64,000 bases of DNA from Thermoplasmatales archaeon I-plasma. Its GTDB lineage: Archaea > Thermoplasmatota > Thermoplasmata > Thermoplasmatales > GCA-001856825. Made by a program: the position numbers and the translations under genes. The stretch lies in the NCBI GenBank assembly GCA_001856825.1, contig ATMD01000002.1, forward strand, positions 310,004-374,003. The letters run 5' to 3'. Numbering within the stretch: position 1 is the stretch's first letter; each line of letters opens with the position of its first letter. Positions 51,690-60,468 of the stretch are shown in pieces. The notes beneath the pieces were generated by a model, which saw only the letters and a program-made list of their open reading frames with translations, did no database searches and was not told where the DNA came from.

Positions 51690-52613
51690 CTATATGCCAA
51701 TCTTCTCCCTGTCTATGAAAAGTCCTTCATCCCTCTTCACTATATTTCTTGGCTCTTTCCCGTCCATATATCTCTTTATATTTTCAAATGCACATCTGTA
51801 GGAAAATTCCATTATCTCGCCGGAAAGGCCGCCAGCTATGTGGGGAGTAATGACAACATTTTCGCGTCTTGAACCGTCTAGCCCAGGTTCTCCCCACCAT
51901 ACATCTGTAAGATAGGAGACATCCTTGTTATTATCAAGAAATTCCAGCATTTCATTTTTCTTCACTATTTCCGGTCTTGCAACGTTGATTATTGTACAAT
52001 CCTTCTTGAGCAGTTCAAGTTCCCTTTTCCCGACAAGACCCAGGGTCCTGTTGGTTAGCGGTATGGATATCAGTACGTAATCTGCCTCTTTCAGCAATAC
52101 GTCTAGCTCCCCTAACGAGAGGAACTCGTCAGAGAACTCATCTTTGTGCCCCCTGGCAATTGAAACGACCCTCATCCCAAGGGTCTTTGCAATTTCTGCC
52201 GTCCTGCTGCCTATTCCTCCATACCCTATTATTCCCAGGGTTCTTCCATTGAGAAGTCTGGTAGGTCTGGGTTTGTAGATGCCATTCCTTGTTTCATGTT
52301 CGAAATTTGATATATTTTTAGACCGAGCCAGCATGAGAGCTATTGCGTGTTCTGCAACCGAAATTGAATATGCACCTGCGTTACTTGCCACTATCGTTTC
52401 CAAATCAATACTTTCCAGGTTTATATGGTCTGTACCCGCACTCACAGCCTGTATGAATTTGAACTTCCTGTTCCGCGGGAAATCATTTCCCCTTATGAGC
52501 AGCACATCAGCATCTCCAGTTTCAGGAAACCATATTATGTTCTCCTCCCCTATGATCTCCCTTCCTATCTTCCTGTATTTTTCATCAAGTTTGAACGGGA
52601 CCAAGAGCTTCAT
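51690..52613 (-). CDS. D-isomer-specific 2-hydroxyacid dehydrogenase
   Basis: LNGRTLGIIGYGGIGSRTAEIAKTLGMRVV. Confidence 0.93.
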   Translation of the reverse strand: MKLLVPFKLDEKYRKIGREIIGEENIIWFPETGDADVLLIRGNDFPRNRKFKFIQAVSAGTDHINLESIDLETIVASNAGAYSISVAEHAIALMLARSKNISNFEHETRNGIYKPRPTRLLNGRTLGIIGYGGIGSRTAEIAKTLGMRVVSIARGHKDEFSDEFLSLGELDVLLKEADYVLISIPLTNRTLGLVGKRELELLKKDCTIINVARPEIVKKNEMLEFLDNNKDVSYLTDVWWGEPGLDGSRRENVVITPHIAGGLSGEIMEFSYRCAFENIKRYMDGKEPRNIVKRDEGLFIDREKIGI

Positions 52614-52677
52614 ACGAGGTGTATTCCGTAAGACTAGTTATGGCTTTTCTTGTTCAATATTCATTAAGCCTTTACCT

Positions 52678-53565
52678 CTAGAAGGAGTTGAAGCTTGGGT
52701 TCCTGTCCCTTATGAAAGTCCCGTTTTGAAGTTCCCTGAATGAATCCTCAATCTCCTTCCAGTCGTTCATGACAATCGGACCATACCAGCTGATTGGCTC
52801 ATTTGTCCTCCTTCCAGAAATGTAGATGTATCTGTGTCTTCCTTCACCATCCACCTTTATCACTCCTTCTCTGGAATCGTAAACAGCGACCTCTAGTTTC
52901 TTTAGTTCTTTACCATTAGCCTTTAGGCTTCCTTCAATCGGAATTATAAGGGATGTGAACGCTTCCTGTTTAGGTATCTCAAGCGATCCTCCATTTGATG
53001 TTATGTCAAAGTAGCTCACGTCAAGGCTGTGTCGCTGCATTGAAGGATTATCGCTTCCAAGTATGCTTCCGGAAATCACCTTTATTTCATTCCTTTCCCA
53101 CTGGAGCTTGTTTAGGTGGTTTACATCGATGCTCCTGTAAGTTGGTTTAGAAAGCTTGTCCTTTCTTCTCAGGTTTATCCACAATTGAAACCCGAGCATC
53201 TCCCTATCTTGGCTAAATGAACTGGGCATCTCCTGGTGGAATATTCCACTTCCAGCTGTCATCCATTGTATCTCCCCAGGATGTATTGTCCCGCTGTTGC
53301 CAATGCTGTCCTCATGATCAACCTTTCCCTTCAGCAGGTATGTCAATGTCTCAATGCCCCTGTGCGGATGCCAGGGAAATCCCATCTCGTAATCCTCCTT
53401 TTTGTCAGACCCAAAGTAATCCAAAAGCAGGAATGGATCAGTGAATTGGAATGTCCTTTGGGACCCAAAGAGTCTTGAAAGTTTAACTCCAGCCCCATCC
53501 CTGACTTCCTTGCCAGTTAGAATTAGACTTGGGCTGATCCTATTGTTACCTAAATTGCTTGTCAT
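52678..53565 (-). CDS. Pirin family protein
   Basis: FPWHPHRGIETLTYLLKGKVDHEDSIGNSGTIHPGEIQWMTAGSGIFHQEMP. Confidence 0.95.
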   Translation of the reverse strand: MTSNLGNNRISPSLILTGKEVRDGAGVKLSRLFGSQRTFQFTDPFLLLDYFGSDKKEDYEMGFPWHPHRGIETLTYLLKGKVDHEDSIGNSGTIHPGEIQWMTAGSGIFHQEMPSSFSQDREMLGFQLWINLRRKDKLSKPTYRSIDVNHLNKLQWERNEIKVISGSILGSDNPSMQRHSLDVSYFDITSNGGSLEIPKQEAFTSLIIPIEGSLKANGKELKKLEVAVYDSREGVIKVDGEGRHRYIYISGRRTNEPISWYGPIVMNDWKEIEDSFRELQNGTFIRDRNPSFNSF

Positions 53566-53646
53566 TAATTGAAAGAGGTTATTAGTATATAAAAAATACT
53601 TAGTAATTTAATATAATATGTCTTCTTTACCCGAAAATAAAATCGT

Positions 53647-53910
53647 TCAGACTTTTCCTTCAGGCTTGTAGAATTTCCCCGCAATGATTCTTTCCTTTGA
53701 TTCATTGTATGTGTAGATGTGTGTTGGTTCTTCATCTCTCGTTATTCTGTGGCTTCCATCACAGAATGGCTTGTCGTGCGACAGACCACACCCACAGAAC
53801 TCTATGGGAAGATCCAAGACCTTTGAGTTGGGATCTAATTTCTCAGCACCTGGCAGGTCCCTTACTTTCATCTTATAGGGACCAGTCCTTTCGTGAATGA
53901 CTATCCTCAT
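53647..53910 (-). CDS. CDGSH-type iron-sulfur domain protein
   Basis: FCGCGLSHDKPFCDGSH. Confidence 0.9.
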   Translation of the reverse strand: MRIVIHERTGPYKMKVRDLPGAEKLDPNSKVLDLPIEFCGCGLSHDKPFCDGSHRITRDEEPTHIYTYNESKERIIAGKFYKPEGKV

Positions 53911-54016
53911 AGTTCTAAGAATAAGACGTAGTTAAAAATATTTTGTTAACTTCAATTGTTTGAAAATCTCTTTATTACCTGCGTTACCATTATACATCAA
54001 TGCACGTTCCCCAGGC

Positions 54017-54283
54017 ATGGAAGATTACGAAACAGTTACGAAGAACGGCAAAGTAGAGAGGCGAATTTATATAGATTCAGGAAAGTTTGCGATATATGGG
54101 TATGAGTCCGAGGGGAAAATATCAAACAAGTTCAGGGTTGTCATGGACGGAAGGGAAAAGAGATCATACTTCCTGATAGATACTGGTAAAGCAAGGAACC
54201 TGGCAATAAAGGCGGACTTCGAGAACGATATCAAAGTACTTAAAGATGGCAAATCAGTCAAGGTTGCAGATCTCCTGCATTAA
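54017..54283 (+). CDS. Small hypothetical protein
   Basis: MEDYETVTKNGKVERRIYIDSGKFAIYGYESEGKISNKF... Confidence 0.5.
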   Translation: MEDYETVTKNGKVERRIYIDSGKFAIYGYESEGKISNKFRVVMDGREKRSYFLIDTGKARNLAIKADFENDIKVLKDGKSVKVADLLH

Positions 54284-54315
54284 CTGGGAGCATTCAGACA
54301 ACTGCCATCAGTACG

Positions 54316-54948
54316 TTACTTTTCTGCAGGTATATTTCCTCTAAAAAATGGGTTGCTCCTCTTTTCATCCTCTATGGTAGTAGGATCTCCGTGTCCTGGA
54401 AATACATTTAAGTCACGGTTGAGCCTCTTCGCCCATTCTATGCTGGCTGCCATATCTTTGTACGATCCCCCAAAGTCAGTCCTGCCTATCGTGCCTTTGA
54501 AAATGAAGTCACCTGTGAAAATCTTGTCTTCAACTATGAACGAACAGCTCCCTGGTGTGTGTCCAGGTGTCTCAACTACTTCGATGCTATTATTACCCAG
54601 TCTGAAAGTTGTGCCGTCTTCAATGTAATCGTCCGGAATTGGGGCAGGTCCTGGATCAAATCCTATGTATTTCTCCACAAATTGTTCGAAGCCGCTCACA
54701 ATTTCCATGTCCTTCTTGCTGATCAGGAAGGGGGCGCCGAATCTTGATTTGATTGCAGTGACAGAAAGGATGTGATCAAAGTGTCCGTGTGTTGCCAGGA
54801 TCACCTGAGGCGTTATTCCCCTTCTCTCCAGCAAGGCAATTATCTTTTCATGATCTCCTCCTGCGTCGATCACTATGCACTTTCCGTCCTCTACCAATAC
54901 ATAGCAGTTTGTTTGCAGAGGACCGACTTTAAGTCTTTCGATTTCCAT
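54316..54948 (-). CDS. MBL-fold metallo-hydrolase (glyoxalase II-like)
   Basis: ATHGHFDHILSVTAIKSRFGAP, VVETPGHTPGS, FPGHGDPTT. Confidence 0.93.
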   Translation of the reverse strand: MEIERLKVGPLQTNCYVLVEDGKCIVIDAGGDHEKIIALLERRGITPQVILATHGHFDHILSVTAIKSRFGAPFLISKKDMEIVSGFEQFVEKYIGFDPGPAPIPDDYIEDGTTFRLGNNSIEVVETPGHTPGSCSFIVEDKIFTGDFIFKGTIGRTDFGGSYKDMAASIEWAKRLNRDLNVFPGHGDPTTIEDEKRSNPFFRGNIPAEK

Positions 54949-55086
54949 AGAAGATTCAAACGTGAAAGACCAATGGAATATATTGCATTTGCTAGTTATT
55001 GCTCATTAACAGGAAAATGGTCCATCAGTGGATACTTACAGCCATAAGAAATAACAGTTATATATCGGGTTTTCCTTGAAACTTGA

Positions 55087-56079
55087 ATGAGTTCAGTTCC
55101 GTTAAAGACTAAAAATAGGGTTATTGTGAAATTCGTGAATGGAAGGAAACTTGAGGACATCTCCCTGGAGGAAAGAATTTCACTCAGCTCGGTTGAGGAG
55201 GTGATCGAGGAGTGGAAACAAGGTTACATAAACATGGATCTTGGAAATGACATAGCCCAGGAACTCAAGGAGCTAGCATTTCTAATCAGGGACAAGGAAA
55301 TAACCCCACACGATATAGTTGAAGGTTACCAATATTACGAAATTTTTAAGGATAAAGACAGGGATAAAATCATACGGATAGTGAATGAAATCTATTCGCT
55401 CGGGGATGAGAATGGATCAAAGTTTGTAAAGACTGCAGAGAAAATGATGAACCTTTCCAAGTATGGCAACATAGAATACGTGGATATACCGAAGGCTCTT
55501 GATGACATGGTGGAAAGAGGAAAGGAATTAAACAGGGAAATTAAGAGCAAGGAAATTCAGAGCCTGGAACTTACAGAGAGACTGGGCAGGTTGAGAAAGG
55601 AGCTTGAGGAAGTGGAAGAGAAGAAAAAGAGTCTAGAAAGGGAAATAGCGTTCTCAAGTTATCTCAAGCAGGAACTTTCTGGAGGAGCTGAAGATGAGAA
55701 CGCTATAAGGAACACTGTTGAGGGGTTGAAACACTCGAACTTTGACGTAAAGAAGATAGTCGAGATATCTTCCCAGATAGCGCTCATCCGAAGGAGGGAT
55801 ATGACCGTGGATCAGTTCCTTAAAGTTTCAAGGTACTTTGAAGAATTGATGAATCTTGGCCTTTCCGTTCCAACGATGGAAAAGATTCTAGACAATGTGA
55901 AAGAGGATGGAGTGACAATTGACGAATACCTGAATGAGAGAGCAGCATACGTAAGGGACAAGCTGGCATACCTGAAATCACTGAAAGAGTTGATGGAGGC
56001 GCATAAACGGGCAGAAAAACAAATGAAGCAGATAAATGAGGAGATAGCGCTAAAGAAGCTAAAGCTTGAAAGAACCTGA
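55087..56079 (+). CDS. Hypothetical coiled-coil protein
   Basis: Heptad-like Glu/Lys/Leu-rich central segment IKSKEIQSLELTERLGRLRKELEEVEEKKKSLEREI. Confidence 0.6.
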   Translation: MSSVPLKTKNRVIVKFVNGRKLEDISLEERISLSSVEEVIEEWKQGYINMDLGNDIAQELKELAFLIRDKEITPHDIVEGYQYYEIFKDKDRDKIIRIVNEIYSLGDENGSKFVKTAEKMMNLSKYGNIEYVDIPKALDDMVERGKELNREIKSKEIQSLELTERLGRLRKELEEVEEKKKSLEREIAFSSYLKQELSGGAEDENAIRNTVEGLKHSNFDVKKIVEISSQIALIRRRDMTVDQFLKVSRYFEELMNLGLSVPTMEKILDNVKEDGVTIDEYLNERAAYVRDKLAYLKSLKELMEAHKRAEKQMKQINEEIALKKLKLERT

Positions 56080-56098
56080 AGCATGACAAGAAATTTTA

Positions 56099-56995
56099 TT
56101 AGTCATTCGTTTTTCTTGTCAACGCGACAAGTTCATCGTATGTTATAGCGTCTTTTGTAAGGGCCTCAGTTTTTCCCTCATTGAGCACTTCACTTGAAAT
56201 CCGTCTGAGCAATCCCATTGCAGAATAGATAGCGCCTGGCCCAAAACTAGCCCTCTTTACGCCAAGATGTTCCATCTCCCTTAGTGTTGGAGTTGTGTTC
56301 CTTATCATCACGTTGATAGGAAAACCATTCATCTCCCTCACAAATTTTTCAATGTCCTCCCTCTTCACGAGACCCATAGGGTATACGCAGCCAGCTCCGG
56401 CATCCCTGAACTTCTTGCTCCTCTCCAATGCCTCCATGAACTTTTCTTCATCGCTGCCTTTGAAAAACCGAAGTGCATCTGTCCTTGCATTTATGAACAA
56501 ATCCACACCTACCTCTTCCCCAACATCTTTTATCACACGTATTTTTTCCAGTTGTGTTTCTAGCGGGAAAAGTTTGCCTGTTTCATGTTCAAAATCTTCG
56601 ATGTTAAGTCCTACGGCTCCTGCTTCTATAATCCCCTTTATTGTAAGCTTAAGTTCTTTTAAGTTCTTTCCGAAGCCTGCTACAGCATCAACAGACAAAG
56701 GGACGGTTAGAACACTTGAAATAATTTTGACTGCTGACAGGAATCTTCTTCTTCCTATTTCCTCTCCATCGGGAAATCCAAGTGAAACGAACATTCCAGC
56801 ACTTGTTGTCGCCACAGCAGGAAATCCAGAATTCTCGAATATCTTTGCACTTGGCACATCCCATGCATTTGGAAGTACCAACATCCTTGGCGATTTATGC
56901 AGATCTGCGAATTGCCTCGCCTTCTTTTGCTGAAGCGTATTCATACCATCCCTCCACCTAATTGCACTTTTATGGGTTCTTTCATGATACGCCAT
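56099..56995 (-). CDS. Isocitrate lyase / PEP phosphomutase family protein
   Basis: LVLPNAWDVPSAKIFENSGFPAVATTSAG...VGLNIEDFEHE...FINARTDALRFF. Confidence 0.9.
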   Translation of the reverse strand: MAYHERTHKSAIRWRDGMNTLQQKKARQFADLHKSPRMLVLPNAWDVPSAKIFENSGFPAVATTSAGMFVSLGFPDGEEIGRRRFLSAVKIISSVLTVPLSVDAVAGFGKNLKELKLTIKGIIEAGAVGLNIEDFEHETGKLFPLETQLEKIRVIKDVGEEVGVDLFINARTDALRFFKGSDEEKFMEALERSKKFRDAGAGCVYPMGLVKREDIEKFVREMNGFPINVMIRNTTPTLREMEHLGVKRASFGPGAIYSAMGLLRRISSEVLNEGKTEALTKDAITYDELVALTRKTND

Positions 56996-57231
56996 TTGAC
57001 TTTGGCAGATTAAGGTTGTGTAGAATGAACTCTTAACGATGAATGGGTAAAGACATTAGTTTATTCTCTGAGTTAGATTCCTCCCCCAACATTATTTTAC
57101 AGTGCCCATTCAGACTGCTGAAATTCGATATTTATTTCATGATAGCGCGTGCTGCGAAGAATCACCTGTTGAAACTCTTTATGGTAACAACAGCCAAAGA
57201 ACTTATTATTTAAGGAAGGTATCGGCCTAAA

Positions 57232-58089
57232 ATGGCCTTTGCGGAGCTTCTTATGATATTTCTGATCACATTAGGCTTCTCGGGAGCAATCCCGTTGGCG
57301 AAAGTAGGACTAAGGGACTCTGCTGTCGAGGGCTTCACTGCAATATACATCGGTGGTATAGTTTTCACTATGCTTATAGAGCAGTTGATATTCATACCGC
57401 TGAAATTCTCCTTCGTAACATTCGGGTCGTCCGTTGCTGTCGTTGTAATTGCGGGTTCAATTGGAGCTTTTGGATATTTGTCAGGATACGGTGGTATGAA
57501 GAAAGTTCACGCAGGAATATCAAGCACTGTCTTCAATCTTCAAGGACCGCTAATTCTGATATTCGGTGCCCTGATTACGTCAATTTACCCCGGCAGATAT
57601 ATAACAATTGGGCTTGTTATATCTCTCGTTGGCATCATCCTGCTAGGATCATCGAAATTCAAGCTTAGGAACATATCCATAGGTATACCATTCATCCTCG
57701 TTGTTCTCGCCCCAGTACTCTGGGCTCTAGAATGGGTATTCTTCTCTACGGTCTCCATTCGAGACCCAATATTCTACACTTTCCTTCTTTACCTCACGGC
57801 ATTCGTCGTAACACTTTTCCTGAGCATCGGAAGGAAGGCTATTTCCAGCATTCAAAGAAAGGCTGCGATGATGGCATTTCTGGGGGGCTCGCTGGCTGGT
57901 GTTGCAAATGCTTCATATGGAGTTTTCATCACAAATTATGGGACAGCGTTGACAGGAATTGTCACAATAATATCAGTTCCAGCATCTGTGCTCTTAGTGA
58001 TTGCTGTTCTACATGAACGTTACTCAGTGAGCGAAATAGCCGGGCTTATAGTAACAGCAATAGGGCTGGGTGTAGCCCTGATTCTATGA
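57232..58089 (+). CDS. EamA/DMT-superfamily transporter
   Basis: Ten hydrophobic segments; GYGGMKKVHAGISSTVFNLQGPLILIFGALITS. Confidence 0.8.
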   Translation: MAFAELLMIFLITLGFSGAIPLAKVGLRDSAVEGFTAIYIGGIVFTMLIEQLIFIPLKFSFVTFGSSVAVVVIAGSIGAFGYLSGYGGMKKVHAGISSTVFNLQGPLILIFGALITSIYPGRYITIGLVISLVGIILLGSSKFKLRNISIGIPFILVVLAPVLWALEWVFFSTVSIRDPIFYTFLLYLTAFVVTLFLSIGRKAISSIQRKAAMMAFLGGSLAGVANASYGVFITNYGTALTGIVTIISVPASVLLVIAVLHERYSVSEIAGLIVTAIGLGVALIL

Positions 58090-58299
58090 ATTCATTTTGG
58101 AATCGAGATTTAGGCGGCTTAACGATTATTGAGTTCCAGGTGATGAAGCAGTAAAATAGGTCTTAGTAAAGAGTATTAAACTAAGTATATTAGTAGAAGG
58201 CAATTTTAAACTCTATCAATTTTAGGCGCAGCGACTAGGTTGAAAGAACAGAAGAAAAATTGGATAAGATAAACAGAGCATCAAATTCAACGGAGTTTA

Positions 58300-58367
58300 G
58301 TCACCCGCTAATTATTGATGCCCCCACGAGCATTAATGCGGAGGGCCGTATGCGATTAATCTTTTAA
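58300..58367 (+). pseudogene. TnpB (IS200/IS605 OrfB)-like C-terminal remnant
   Basis: In-frame PLIIDAPTSINAEGRMRLIF* resembles the DRDxNAxINIxxEGxRL C-terminus of TnpB. Confidence 0.45.
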
Positions 58368-58490
58368 ACGCATCCTGTAATTTATCATCAGAATTGGATA
58401 GGTAGGGGGCCTGGATCAAAGCTCCTCGAGGCACTTTCCGTTGAACCGCCGAAGGCAATCGGGTGCAGTGGCATAAAAGCAACCACGAGA
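58368..58490 (+). ncRNA. omega-RNA-like / IS605 right-end remnant downstream of the TnpB stop
   Basis: GTTGAACCGCCGAAGGCAATCGGGTGCAGTGGCATAAAAGCAACCAC; terminal GTGG/CCAC stem. Confidence 0.4.
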
Positions 58491-58606
58491 AAAAAACCGG
58501 ACCTTAAATGAAAGAAGTAGGGAAACACGCCATTTCAGCAAGGTTTTTTCCTTTAATTTTCATGGAACTCCTGTTGTAAATTGTGCCGACTCGATGGGCA
58601 GATCGC

Positions 58607-58963
58607 TCAGAATACGAGTACGCTGTCTGCCCAGAGAGACCATTCACCTAATTGATCCATGCTGCCCCTGGAAATTCCCTTGATAAGGTCGTCATCTCCC
58701 AGTCCCCTGGCGTCCATGCAGGTTCCACATGCAACTACATTAACACCTCGCGACACAAGGCCTTTCAGCATAGATTCCAGATTATAGTATCCCTGTGCAA
58801 CTTTCTGGCCATGTTTTGCAGCTATTACGGAATCACCAAGCAGAAAGATCCGTATCGTGTCCGCATCCTGCTGTCTTGCGAGTGTTAGTGCGAGCCTGAG
58901 GGCGTTCCATGGTTTCTCAGAGCCATATGGTGGTTCATTGAGTATGAACAAAAACCCTTTCAT
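58607..58963 (-). CDS. DsrE-family protein
   Basis: FILNEPPYGSEKPWNALRLALTLAR...VNVVACGTCMDARGL. Confidence 0.88.
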   Translation of the reverse strand: MKGFLFILNEPPYGSEKPWNALRLALTLARQQDADTIRIFLLGDSVIAAKHGQKVAQGYYNLESMLKGLVSRGVNVVACGTCMDARGLGDDDLIKGISRGSMDQLGEWSLWADSVLVF

Positions 58964-59003
58964 GTGGATTCACCATCCAACATTAAAATCAAGTGCATAG
59001 ACA

Positions 59004-60158
59004 TCAGAACCAGTGCCTCATCCAGTATTTCTCAAACAACACCTTCTGCATGTGCCATATTTTCCCAGGCTCTTTGAATTCCATCACAGGCTTTGGTGCG
59101 ACAAGAAATTCTCCTTCCATGAACGCACTCTTACCGTTGCCTGTTTCCAAAAAGCAGCCTCCTTTTCCGTCCCACTCTTTAATCTTAGTTTTTCCGGTTA
59201 TGGATCCAACCACGTTATCTGCAACAACCTCTGCCTGGCTGTGAGCGAAAACACCCGCTTTGGATAAAAACGGAACGAAACCGTTGGGGGTGGGAATAGA
59301 GGTTACATCACCAATAGCGAAAACCTGTGGAAACTTAGTCTCCATGTTTCTGACATCTACAGGTATCCAGCCACTTGAATCCGTAAGTCCGGCTTTTTGG
59401 ACAGGAATAGGAGCTTCGTGGGGTGGAACAGAAAAAAGTAAGTCATAGCCCATGCTTTCGCCATTTTCAAAAAGGAGCTCGTTCTTGTTTATTTCCTTAA
59501 GCTTAAGCCGGGAATGATAATTTATTCCCCTTGCTTTTAGTAAATCAAGCACTTTAGCAGCTATCTCTGGTCCGACCGAAGGTACAGGGGTGGGCTCGGG
59601 AGTATAAAACTCCAGCTTAATGTTGCTTCTGAGTCCCTTCTTGGTAAAATAATCATCAAGCAGAAAAGCGACTTCATATGGTGCAGCAGGGCACTTAAAC
59701 GGAAGCCTTGAGATGCCTATTGCTATTGTACCATGCGTAAAATTACTGACGAGATTGCCGAATTCAACAGCAGAATCAAGGTCATAGATGTGATGGGCAT
59801 AGTCTGAAAAACCTGGTATTAAACCTGAATTGTATTGGGCTCCAAGGGCAATTATGACGAAGTCGCCAGAGAGTTCAGAGGTGGTTGTTTTGACGACCTT
59901 CTTTTCCGGGTCTATGGCAGTAATATCTTCATTGATCACGTTGATTCCTTTCTCTTTTAAAGCTTTCAAATCTTTTTGAACCTGGTCAGGCTTTCTCTTA
60001 CCGATCATCAACCATGGGTATGATGGAGGAAACTGAAAATATTGCTTTCTTTCCACCAAAGTTACCTTGCCTCTGCCCTTAAGTCTCGAAGCAATTATGT
60101 TTGCTGCGGCCAATCCTCCTATGCCTCCTCCAAGCACGATTATTTCTTTTTGATCCAT
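59004..60158 (-). CDS. FAD-dependent sulfide:quinone-oxidoreductase-like protein
   Basis: IIVLGGGIGGLAAANIIAS, FKCPAAPYEVAFLLDDYF, VFAIGDVTSIP. Confidence 0.87.
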   Translation of the reverse strand: MDQKEIIVLGGGIGGLAAANIIASRLKGRGKVTLVERKQYFQFPPSYPWLMIGKRKPDQVQKDLKALKEKGINVINEDITAIDPEKKVVKTTTSELSGDFVIIALGAQYNSGLIPGFSDYAHHIYDLDSAVEFGNLVSNFTHGTIAIGISRLPFKCPAAPYEVAFLLDDYFTKKGLRSNIKLEFYTPEPTPVPSVGPEIAAKVLDLLKARGINYHSRLKLKEINKNELLFENGESMGYDLLFSVPPHEAPIPVQKAGLTDSSGWIPVDVRNMETKFPQVFAIGDVTSIPTPNGFVPFLSKAGVFAHSQAEVVADNVVGSITGKTKIKEWDGKGGCFLETGNGKSAFMEGEFLVAPKPVMEFKEPGKIWHMQKVLFEKYWMRHWF

Positions 60159-60263
60159 ATGAAGAGATTATTGGTTTGCTAATTAGTATTTCGATAGGTG
60201 CAACTTATCTTGCAAATCCCTGATCGGGGATGCGAATTCCTGAATTCACGACAAGGGTCCACG

Positions 60264-60445
60264 TCAGTTCTCTGTAACGATCTCTGCTATGGTCTCCCTG
60301 AGTCTCGACAGTTCCCTCTCCTGATCTTGGATGACTGGATACTGTACTTCCTGCACAGATCAGATATCTGTATTGTGCCGCTCAACCCTTCCATTACTAT
60401 TTTCAGTTTTTCTTCCGGTTTGTACACCTTTCTTATTTCTGTCAT
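60264..60445 (-). pseudogene. IS3-family OrfA relic with internal deletion
   Basis: MTEIRKVYKPEEKLKIVMEGLSGTIQISDLCRKYSIQSS, then another frame QDQERELSRLRETIAEIVTEN*. Confidence 0.75.
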
Positions 60446-60468
60446 ACTCTGAACAAAGGATCAGTATC

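Noticed and set aside
60198-60452. Plus-strand 84-aa ORF between SQR and the IS element
   Set aside because: The minus strand of the same region encodes an IS3 OrfA relic, which explains the open frame better.
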